Shown: positions 7,261 to 11,854 of the stretch, one piece after another
How the letters are laid out: every line of letters begins with the position of its first letter
Numbering within the stretch: position 1 is the stretch's first letter
From: a bacterium
GTDB taxonomy: Bacteria; Vulcanimicrobiota; Xenobia; Xenobiales; Xenobiaceae
Length of the DNA: 11,854 nt
Direction: 5' to 3'
Assembly: GCA_017444165.1 (NCBI GenBank)
Contig: JAFSXH010000028.1
Coordinates: forward strand, 1-11,854
Notes under the pieces: generated by a model
Database searches by the model: none
Seen by the model: only the letters and a program-made list of their open reading frames with translations
Told to the model about the DNA's origin: nothing
Made by a program: the position numbers and the translations under genes

Positions 7261-7266
7261 TCAAAA

Positions 7267-7350
7267 TGGTGCGGAGAGAGGGACTCGAACCCTCACGGAT
7301 AAACCATACGCCCCTCAAACGTACGCGTCTACCAATTCCGCCACCTCCGC
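7267..7350 (-). tRNA. tRNA-Leu (anticodon GAG)
   Basis: The - strand sequence folds as a class II tRNA. The acceptor arm is GCGGAGG paired with TCTCCGC, with one G-T pair. The D-arm region is GGCGGAATTGGTAGACGC. The anticodon stem TACGT/GCGTA has the loop TTGAGGG, giving anticodon GAG. A long variable arm is present, and the T arm GAGGG/CCCTC has a TTCGAGT loop. The discriminator is A and the 3' CCA is encoded in the DNA. The D arm and long variable arm are characteristic of leucine tRNAs, and the GAG anticodon reads CUC and CUU codons. It has its own promoter and terminator. Confidence 0.97.
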
Positions 7351-7361
7351 AGAACGGGAAT

Positions 7362-7390
7362 ATTCTATCTATTCGTGGCTTGACTGTCAA
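7362..7390 (-). promoter_or_regulatory. Sigma70-type promoter of tRNA-Leu
   Basis: On the - strand a perfect TTGACA (7390-7385) is followed after 17 bases by TAGAAT (7367-7362). This places the transcription start about five bases upstream of the tRNA 5' end at 7350. Confidence 0.85.
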
Positions 7391-7433
7391 GATCTTAACG
7401 TTGTGCGTTTTGCCTACACACTTTTTTATTTAG

Positions 7434-7461
7434 TAGTGTGGAGTTAATAGTGTGGAGTTAT
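7434..7461. repeat. Two direct copies of a 14-bp unit
   Basis: TAGTGTGGAGTTAA at 7434-7447 is followed at once by TAGTGTGGAGTTAT at 7448-7461. The 14-bp period is twice the 7-bp period of the adjoining heptad element. The pair occupies the place where the closing arm of that element would be expected. Confidence 0.75.
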
Positions 7462-7520
7462 TTTGGAAAGAAAGAATTAATTCATCCCAATTACGAATTA
7501 CGCATTATGAATTACGAATT
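7461..7520. repeat. Heptad-repeat element, copy 2 (one arm only)
   Basis: Read on the - strand from 7520, five 7-bp units (AATTCGT, AATTCAT, AATGCGT, AATTCGT, AATTGGG) are followed by ATGAA (7485-7481). Similarity to copy 1 continues past the heptads to a shared TTTCCAAAA, then stops. The inverted closing arm of copy 1 is absent and replaced by the 14-bp direct repeats. Confidence 0.8.
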
Positions 7521-7575
7521 AAAAGTAGTCGGCTCACCGCAAAAGACAAAACTTAGTCTATGAATGTGCGTTGTG

Positions 7576-7603
7576 TTGCAAAAATATTCGCCTTAACTAG
7601 AAT
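7576..7603 (+). promoter_or_regulatory. Probable promoter of the DUF805 gene
   Basis: TTGCAA at 7576-7581 and TAGAAT at 7598-7603 are separated by 16 bases. Transcription would begin near 7610, which is incompatible with a start at 7560 and supports the ATG at 7635. Confidence 0.6.
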
Positions 7604-7634
7604 TGTAGATATTTATCTGGTGGGAACTGTTGAT

Positions 7635-8042
7635 ATGTCATTTTTTGAGGCTGTTAAACATGCTTTCGTCTATTGGTTGAATAACAAGGGGCGTGCGTGC
7701 AGAAGTGAATATTGGTACTTCTTTCTGTTTTACATTTTGGCGAGATTTGCTGTGCAATTTCTCGATGTTAAATTGGGACTTTCCTTCAGCCTCTCCGATG
7801 GGTTCAGTTATGGAATGCTAAACTTCGCGTTTGATATTTTTATGATGGCTCCTAGTCTGACCTTAACTATCAGGCGTTTACACGACACTGGCAGATCTGA
7901 CGTGTGGTTACTTTCGCTGGCTATTCCCTTCGGTTTTCTGGTCTTTTTATATTTAGTCGCTCAAGATAGCCAACCTGGCGAAAATAAATATGGGCCTAAC
8001 CCTAAAGATGTAAACTACGAACTGCCGATCAATTTATGTTGA
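7635..8042 (+). CDS. DUF805 family inner membrane protein
   Basis: The 135-residue protein shows the features of DUF805 (YhaH/YhaI-like). It has an N-terminal F-x-G-R-A-R-S-E-Y-W-like segment (NKGRACRSEYWYF), two to four hydrophobic stretches around 30-50, 60-80 and 97-115, the conserved RRLHDTGRS near the middle, and a closing GENKYGPNP. The family is membrane-embedded and has no established biochemical role. The frame is open back to 7560, but the extra residues lack family similarity, have no ribosome binding site, and overlap a good promoter. GTGGGA near 7620 is a weak ribosome binding site for the chosen ATG. The gene stands alone between the repeat and the next two-gene unit. Confidence 0.88.
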   Translation: MSFFEAVKHAFVYWLNNKGRACRSEYWYFFLFYILARFAVQFLDVKLGLSFSLSDGFSYGMLNFAFDIFMMAPSLTLTIRRLHDTGRSDVWLLSLAIPFGFLVFLYLVAQDSQPGENKYGPNPKDVNYELPINLC

Positions 8043-8077
8043 TTATTTCGTTTAAGCTAGATTCATAAAGCGTTTTA

Positions 8078-8086
8078 TGATAATAT
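8078..8086 (+). promoter_or_regulatory. Possible extended -10 promoter for the 8136-9101 unit
   Basis: TGATAATAT at 8078-8086 has the form TG-N-TAATAT, an extended -10 element. No good -35 hexamer lies at the right distance. It is the best candidate in the 93-base gap after the DUF805 gene. Confidence 0.35.
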
Positions 8087-8135
8087 AACTGGAATTTAGT
8101 TTTGGAATAAATGTAGGGTTCTCAGGAGGATTTAG

Positions 8136-8342
8136 ATGACTCTTTATAAGGAAGAATACCTTGAAAAGTATTTCGATAATTTCGAATTTTTTGAGCCTAA
8201 CTGCCGCGATAAGCGTCTGCGCGAGGTGAATATGCGCTCTAAACGCTGTTTAACTTGCCCTGGTTTTGAAAAGTGTCAAACTTTCCCAGAGTTTTGGTTA
8301 AAAGGACAAGAAAAGAGGCAGGAGGTAAACGATAGGCTGTAA
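8136..8342 (+). CDS. Small cysteine-containing protein of unknown function
   Basis: I do not recognise this 68-residue protein. It is convincing as a gene because a near-perfect AGGAGGA (8124-8130) lies five bases before the ATG. It is acidic and aromatic at the N-terminus (YKEEYLEKYFDNFEFFEP), basic in the middle, and has four cysteines at 23, 38, 41 and 47. The last three form CX2CX5C inside CLTCPGFEKC, a spacing that could hold a zinc ion or an iron-sulfur cluster together with Cys23. There is no signal peptide or membrane segment, so it is probably cytoplasmic. It ends 21 bases before the esterase-like gene and is likely cotranscribed with it. Confidence 0.75.
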   Translation: MTLYKEEYLEKYFDNFEFFEPNCRDKRLREVNMRSKRCLTCPGFEKCQTFPEFWLKGQEKRQEVNDRL

Positions 8343-8363
8343 TTTTGGCCTTGAGTGAAGAGT

Positions 8364-9101
8364 ATGCGCGTAGAAAAGCGTTATCCTTATAGTGGAATTT
8401 TGGGTGGTACGATGCCTATGGCTATTTATGGCCATTGGGGTGTACCTTTATTATATTTTCCGACCGCTTCTGCCGACTTTGAGGAGTTAGAGCGTTTCGG
8501 CATGATCGACGCTCTCTCTGAGCACATCGAGCGCGGTCGCATTAAAGTTTACTCGATAAACAGCATTAACTCGTTGAGCTGGGATAATGAGTCTATAGGG
8601 CCCGGCGAGCGTGCCTGGAGACAGGAACTTTATGATCGTTACGTTATCGATGAAGTCGTGCCACAAATTTTCAATGATTGTGGCGGACGTATAGCCTTGG
8701 CTACGGCTGGTGCTAGTTTCGGAGCTTACCACGCTATAAATACCCTCTTCCGTCATCACGAGATCTTCCGCTGGTGCATAGGTATGAGCGGCATTTACAA
8801 TATGAGCTGTTTCTTAGATGGCTACTTCGATGAAAGATGCTATTATCACAATCCTGTGAGTTACATATCCAACCTTTACGATCCCAATATTCGCCGCTCT
8901 TTGGATGGATGTAGCATTAACATAATCTGCGGTCAAGGTGCTTGGGAGCGAGTCCATTACAGTCGGGAGATCCACGATGTTATGGATAAAGTTGGTATTC
9001 GTCACAACTTTGAACTTTGGGGTTACGATGTATCGCACGATTGGCCTTGGTGGAAGGTACAGATGAACTATTTAGTACCCAAGCTCTTCCCTATCACCTA
9101 A
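8364..9101 (+). CDS. Putative esterase, alpha/beta hydrolase fold
   Basis: The 245-residue protein resembles the esterase (PF00756, esterase D-like) family. The nucleophile elbow is GASFG with Ser118, in AGASFGAYHAIN, and the catalytic His is probably His225 in VSHDWPWW near the C-terminus. Family-typical segments include GHWGVPLLYFPTASADFEE near 23-41, SWDNESI near 72, and FLDGYFDERCYYHNPV near 150-165. Relatives I recall have GEWD before the last helix, whereas here the region reads GQGAWE, so the acidic triad member may be Glu or lie elsewhere. No signal peptide is visible, so it is cytoplasmic. GTG at 8355 is an alternative start, and neither start has a strong ribosome binding site. Substrate unknown. 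Confidence 0.85.
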   Translation: MRVEKRYPYSGILGGTMPMAIYGHWGVPLLYFPTASADFEELERFGMIDALSEHIERGRIKVYSINSINSLSWDNESIGPGERAWRQELYDRYVIDEVVPQIFNDCGGRIALATAGASFGAYHAINTLFRHHEIFRWCIGMSGIYNMSCFLDGYFDERCYYHNPVSYISNLYDPNIRRSLDGCSINIICGQGAWERVHYSREIHDVMDKVGIRHNFELWGYDVSHDWPWWKVQMNYLVPKLFPIT

Positions 9102-9115
9102 GTTAAATGTAATGC

Positions 9116-9150
9116 AAAAAAAGACACCTGACTTGCGGGTGTCTTTTTTT
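9116..9150. terminator. Bidirectional rho-independent terminator
   Basis: AAAAAAAGACACC at 9116-9128 and GGTGTCTTTTTTT at 9138-9150 form a perfect 13-bp inverted repeat around a nine-base loop. The GACACC core and flanking A and T tracts make it work in both directions, serving the esterase gene (+) and the convergent exported-protein gene (-), whose stop is three bases away. Confidence 0.92.
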
Positions 9151-9152
9151 AT

Positions 9153-9668
9153 TTATTTTATTATTAAAGACTGAATGATCCCTCGCGCATCTTCGGCACA
9201 CGTCTTAGCTTGTGCTAACGGATTTTTTATAAATACGCGGATAATGCGCTTGTCTTTGTTGGAAATAACGACCCTGTAAACGTAATAAGAATTTGAATCC
9301 TTACACTCTACGATAAAATCCGAGAAACCAGCAACATTCTCATCCCCAAACTTTCTGATAATCTTAGCTCCCTCAGGGCGCATATTTTCGACTATCCGCC
9401 CAATCTTCTCATTGTATACGTTATGGGAAGCATTAATTTTTATCTCCATACCGCTCTTGCCATTGTAAAAAGAAACTCTATTTTTACTCTCACTTTCGCA
9501 CTCTTTAGCCATATGGCGGAGAATATCTATAGAAAAATTATAGGGAATATTTTCGTAAGTTTGCAAATACTCTTCTCTAGTTAAATTAGGAACATCAGCC
9601 CAAACGCCACAAGAAAGCACAATAAAGGCAAAAATAGCTAAACAAAACTTTACAATTTTCCTCATCAT
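9153..9668 (-). CDS. Small exported protein of unknown function
   Basis: The 171-residue protein starts with a typical signal peptide: MMRK, a hydrophobic run (IVKFCLAIFAFIVLSCG), then VWA before DVPN. Signal peptidase I cleavage after VWA is most likely. The VLSC segment could instead be a poor lipobox. The mature part is small, mixed alpha/beta in character, and has cysteines in HMAKECES, IVECKDS and AKTCAED. I recognise no domain. A strong GGAGGTG (9679-9673) precedes a run of TTG-ATG-ATG starts. The ATG at 9668 is chosen, with 9665 equally possible. The gene ends at a shared bidirectional terminator and appears to be transcribed alone. Confidence 0.8.
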   Translation of the reverse strand: MMRKIVKFCLAIFAFIVLSCGVWADVPNLTREEYLQTYENIPYNFSIDILRHMAKECESESKNRVSFYNGKSGMEIKINASHNVYNEKIGRIVENMRPEGAKIIRKFGDENVAGFSDFIVECKDSNSYYVYRVVISNKDKRIIRVFIKNPLAQAKTCAEDARGIIQSLIIK

Positions 9669-9690
9669 CAAACACCTCCAGACCGATTTT

Positions 9691-9718
9691 ATTTTACAAT
9701 TTACGTTGCAATTTACAA
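9691..9718 (-). promoter_or_regulatory. Possible promoter of the exported-protein gene
   Basis: On the - strand TTGTAA (9718-9713) and TAAAAT (9696-9691) are separated by 16 bases, and a TG precedes the -10. The elements fill the short gap between the toxin stop and the GGAGGTG site, so the gene need not depend on toxin-antitoxin transcription. Confidence 0.5.
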
Positions 9719-9721
9719 TAA

Positions 9722-10120
9722 TTATTCATTATCACTCACACAAAGATAGTATTCTGACACCGTCACTACACAATCGTCTAGAGGATAATGTTTCGTGTTG
9801 CCTGTGATTAATTTAGCATGGCAAAATTTTGCCACTTCGTAGAATGCTCTATCTGATTCATCAGAAAAAGGCACATGATTTAATGGATCGGCGATCACAG
9901 ATACTCCATCTTTTTCAAATGCGTCTAGAAGAAAATTTATTTGCCAATCTGAAAATTTAAATTTTGGACGAGACAAAACATCGCGATACTCCGCCAATAT
10001 TCTGTAATCGTAACAAAGTTTTATTCTACCCGCTATAACTTGAGAGACTATGTAAGATGCTTTTCCGTTTGGTGTCCATAGTGCTGAAACTAACACATTT
10101 GTATCTAAGACTGCTAACAA
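9722..10120 (-). CDS. Type II toxin, PIN-domain ribonuclease
   Basis: PIN toxins are Mg-dependent ribonucleases held inactive by a cognate antitoxin. The 132-residue protein has the expected acidic residues: Asp6 in LDTNVLVSAL, Glu44 in AEYRDVLSRPKF, and Asp87/Asp90 in SDESDRAFYEVA. It also has ITGNTKHYP near 106-113. It fits the COG1569 'putative toxin-antitoxin system toxin component, PIN family'. The start is a TTG at 10120 that overlaps the antitoxin stop by seven bases (TTGTTAG). A weak ribosome binding site suggests translational coupling, which would keep toxin output below that of the antitoxin. The downstream exported-protein gene follows in the same direction but has its own signals. 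Confidence 0.92.
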   Translation of the reverse strand: MLAVLDTNVLVSALWTPNGKASYIVSQVIAGRIKLCYDYRILAEYRDVLSRPKFKFSDWQINFLLDAFEKDGVSVIADPLNHVPFSDESDRAFYEVAKFCHAKLITGNTKHYPLDDCVVTVSEYYLCVSDNE

Positions 10121-10404
10121 CTTCTATTCTGCCTTTCAGCACGAGCGTTTTTAATCTCTTCTTCTAATTCTGTTTCAGACATGTACCCATTAGAGGCGGC
10201 AATTTTCTTCATGCTGTTGAATGCTATCATTGCTTTTGCTTGTCTAACTGCACGCAAAATATCTTCAAAATTTTCTTCAGAAATATCCAACATCAACAAA
10301 GTTGGTTTGCCATTATTTGTTATAATCGCCTCACCATTACGCTGGATATTTTCGCAAATGTTCTTTGTTTTGCTACGCAGTTCTCTTATTGAATAGAAAT
10401 TCAT
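10114..10404 (-). CDS. Phd/YefM-type antitoxin
   Basis: Antitoxins of this family bind DNA with their N-terminal half and neutralise the toxin with their C-terminal half. The 96-residue protein begins MNFYSIRELRSKTKNICENI, continues with GEAIITNNGKPTLLMLDI (the usual beta-hairpin region) and ends in a charged helical tail. GGGAGGTT (10419-10412) lies seven bases before the ATG at 10404. An in-frame TTG at 10425 lies upstream of that site and is rejected. The gene is first in the operon and overlaps the toxin. The palindrome over its promoter is a likely site for autorepression. Confidence 0.9.
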   Translation of the reverse strand: MNFYSIRELRSKTKNICENIQRNGEAIITNNGKPTLLMLDISEENFEDILRAVRQAKAMIAFNSMKKIAASNGYMSETELEEEIKNARAERQNRSC

Positions 10405-10427
10405 TAATTTGAACCTCCCATACAATT

Positions 10428-10466
10428 GTATACTTGATAGTATACACTATTGTAGTTCAGTATCAA
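10428..10466 (-). promoter_or_regulatory. Toxin-antitoxin promoter with palindromic operator
   Basis: On the - strand TTGATA (10466-10461) and TATACT (10444-10439) are 16 bases apart and form a good promoter. The -10 falls inside a palindrome of two GTATAC half-sites (10428-10433 and 10440-10445) separated by six bases. Bound antitoxin would block the polymerase, the usual arrangement in type II systems. Confidence 0.7.
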
Positions 10467-10540
10467 ATGATTTTATGTCATAATCTGCCCTGTAAACAGT
10501 AACCTTGTGCCATAAGCCTTGTAAATTGTGCCTGCGGTTC

Positions 10541-10613
10541 CAATTAACAATTAGCAATTAGTAATGCGCAACTTCATCTCAATTGCTAATTTCTAATTGC
10601 CAATTGTTAATTG
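10541..10613. repeat. Heptad-repeat hairpin element, copy 3
   Basis: Read on the - strand from 10612, five 7-bp units (AATTAAC, AATTGGC, AATTAGA, AATTAGC, AATTGAG) are followed by ATGAA (10577-10573). The closing arm has four inverted heptads at 10542-10569. The outer 21 bases, 10541-10561 and 10593-10613, pair with a single mismatch. The right arm includes the last codons and the TAG of the methyltransferase gene. Confidence 0.82.
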
Positions 10614-11854
10614 CTTGTAAAGTTCCATAAGTCTAGCCACGCAACTGCTTTCGGTCGTCTCTTTTATTGGCAATCCATAGGCTTCCATTACGGCACGGTC
10701 GTTGTTTTGGTGGGCTTTGCGCAACTCTGGGGGCATCGTTACATCATCGTAAAGATCGGCTAAAGAACTATCGGGATATTTGGCTCTGGCTTCAAGTATG
10801 GCCTGAGCAGTGCGTTCGATCTTGGCTTTCTGCTCTGGTGTAGGGTTGGGCCAAGGGAAGTTGTTGTAGACTATGTTTATGGAATAGCGATAATCACTCT
10901 TTAGACGACCAGCAAAAGCTCTCATCCAGGCCATATGAACGTTAGAAGTTAAGATTCCAAAGTGATAAAGGGTAGCGTCAGGACATATAATCGCTGAATT
11001 TGTTGCTATCGTATTTTCATCAAAAAAAACTATTGGTATATACTTCCTTCTTTCCGAAGAAGTAGCAGGGATTAAGACATATCTAGTTGGATTTTTCGTC
11101 TCTCGAAAAATCGCTGGCTTTAGGGCTAATTTTTGTCTATCTGGAGCTCCATTGAGCCTAGATTCTTGGCAGGCTTCAACTCTCTTTTTTACTTTAGGCA
11201 TTTGAGAAATTTCGCTAGGACTAGCATCAACAAGCCACAAACAATAACGCCTTCTTCTATTTATAAACTCTTCTGAACCGACAAGTTTTTTTATGTATTT
11301 TAAAGCTCGTGGTTCCGTTTTTACAAAATTTTCATAATCTTCTTCTTCAATGATTAAGTGACCGCCATCAGCAGGACGGTTTCCCGTTATCATTTTTGGA
11401 ACATTACATAATGGATTATTCCTGCTTTCAACAAAAATGTTGAATCCGTCAATTAAATAAGCATTTATACACTCAACTATCTTAAAATTGCCATTATCAT
11501 ACAAATATTTTTTAATATCAGTGACGTAAGAAAAACCTATAATTACACAATATACAGCCGCTTTTTCCGTAGACTCACTATCCCATTTAAAAGTTTTGTA
11601 AGCAAAATTAAATTTTATTCCTTGAGCAAAGAGTGGCTTCCATAATATAGCAACTTGCTCTCCCTGGGTTATGGAATTTGTGCTGACAAAAGCCGCCCTT
11701 ATGTCGGTTGATTGCATATAATCGGCCGCCTTTTTGTACCAACAGGAAACGTAATCTAACTTACCAATGCCTTTCAGGTTATTATCATAAACGAACGTTA
11801 AATCATTCTTTTGTTCCTTCGATTGCAAAGAATAGCCCACAAAAGGCGGATTCC
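10593..11854 (-). CDS. MmeI/YeeA-like DNA adenine methyltransferase, C-terminal part (likely type IIG restriction-modification)
   Basis: The gene runs off the right edge. The first complete codons visible (11852 downward) encode NPPF, catalytic motif IV of N6-adenine methyltransferases, so the frame continues upstream and the GTG at 11840 is an internal Val. Further MmeI-family landmarks follow: VSTNSITQGEQVAILW, a VIIGFSYV segment, NRPADGGHLI, and LIPATSSERRKYIP. The target-recognition and C-terminal region contains YHFGILTSNVHMAWMRAF, RYSINIVYNNFPWPNP and SLADLYDDVTMPPELRKAH. In full-length relatives an N-terminal nuclease domain and the SAM-binding motif precede this part, and they may lie beyond the edge. 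The enzyme would methylate, and perhaps cut at a distance from, a specific site. The final residues QLTIGN are encoded by the heptad repeat. Confidence 0.92.
   Translation of the reverse strand, partial: NPPFVGYSLQSKEQKNDLTFVYDNNLKGIGKLDYVSCWYKKAADYMQSTDIRAAFVSTNSITQGEQVAILWKPLFAQGIKFNFAYKTFKWDSESTEKAAVYCVIIGFSYVTDIKKYLYDNGNFKIVECINAYLIDGFNIFVESRNNPLCNVPKMITGNRPADGGHLIIEEEDYENFVKTEPRALKYIKKLVGSEEFINRRRRYCLWLVDASPSEISQMPKVKKRVEACQESRLNGAPDRQKLALKPAIFRETKNPTRYVLIPATSSERRKYIPIVFFDENTIATNSAIICPDATLYHFGILTSNVHMAWMRAFAGRLKSDYRYSINIVYNNFPWPNPTPEQKAKIERTAQAILEARAKYPDSSLADLYDDVTMPPELRKAHQNNDRAVMEAYGLPIKETTESSCVARLMELYKQLTIGN

Noticed and set aside
7024..7447. Plus-strand open frames across the radical SAM start and the tRNA
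   Set aside because: They run through the tRNA-Leu gene and antisense to a clear radical SAM protein. Their residues reflect tRNA sequence, not a protein family.
7560..7634. 25-residue N-terminal extension of the DUF805 protein
   Set aside because: There is no ribosome binding site at 7560, the family similarity begins at 7635, and a good promoter lies inside the extension.
10428..10445. LexA or other global regulator box
   Set aside because: The palindrome does not match a LexA site I know. Its place over the antitoxin promoter makes autoregulation the simpler reading.
10593..11840. Complete methyltransferase gene starting at the GTG at 11840
   Set aside because: The four residues encoded just upstream are NPPF, the catalytic motif, so the frame clearly continues past the window edge.

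Overview
The window is a stretch of bacterial chromosome with moderate-to-low GC. The clearest taxonomic clue is the run glmU-prs-rplY(ctc)-pth on the + strand (441-4266). That gene order is typical of Bacillota and some related phyla, and L25 is the long Ctc/TL5 form. A HpnD-type isoprenoid synthase, strong AGGAGG-like ribosome binding sites and a CCA-encoding tRNA fit a Bacillota-like (possibly Negativicutes-like) genome. I cannot assign a genus from this sequence alone.

Layout. Positions 1-129 hold the 3' end of an unidentified + strand gene, followed by a repeat-rich gap. Positions 441-4266 form a housekeeping block: UDP-GlcNAc synthesis (GlmU), PRPP synthesis (Prs), ribosomal protein L25 with its own sigma70-like promoter, and peptidyl-tRNA hydrolase with a TTG start. 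Positions 4319-6377 form a tight three-gene set: an ADP-ribosylglycohydrolase family protein, a squalene/phytoene synthase (HpnD-like) and a four-helix DMT/EamA-type membrane protein. The second and third starts overlap the preceding stops. On the - strand, 6367-7224 encodes a SplB-type radical SAM protein resembling 'radical SAM mobile pair protein B'. It sits directly behind a tRNA-Leu(GAG) gene (7267-7350) that has a clear promoter and terminator.

The + strand then carries a DUF805 membrane protein (7635-8042), a 68-residue cysteine-containing protein (8136-8342) and an esterase-like alpha/beta hydrolase (8364-9101). These end at a bidirectional terminator shared with a convergent - strand gene for a small exported protein (9153-9668). 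Upstream of that, also on the - strand, lie a PIN-toxin/Phd-YefM-antitoxin operon (9722-10404) with a palindrome over its promoter, and the C-terminal part of an MmeI/YeeA-like DNA adenine methyltransferase (probably a type IIG restriction-modification enzyme) that runs off the right edge. The toxin-antitoxin pair and the methyltransferase make the right end look like accessory DNA.

The most distinctive non-coding signal is a dispersed repeat family found at three places (about 188-265, 7461-7520 and 10541-10613). Each copy has exactly five 7-bp units of the form AATTNNN or AATGNNN, followed by ATGAA. Two copies are followed by an inverted set of heptads that closes a hairpin, and the third appears to have lost that arm. 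One copy supplies the last codons and the stop of the methyltransferase gene.
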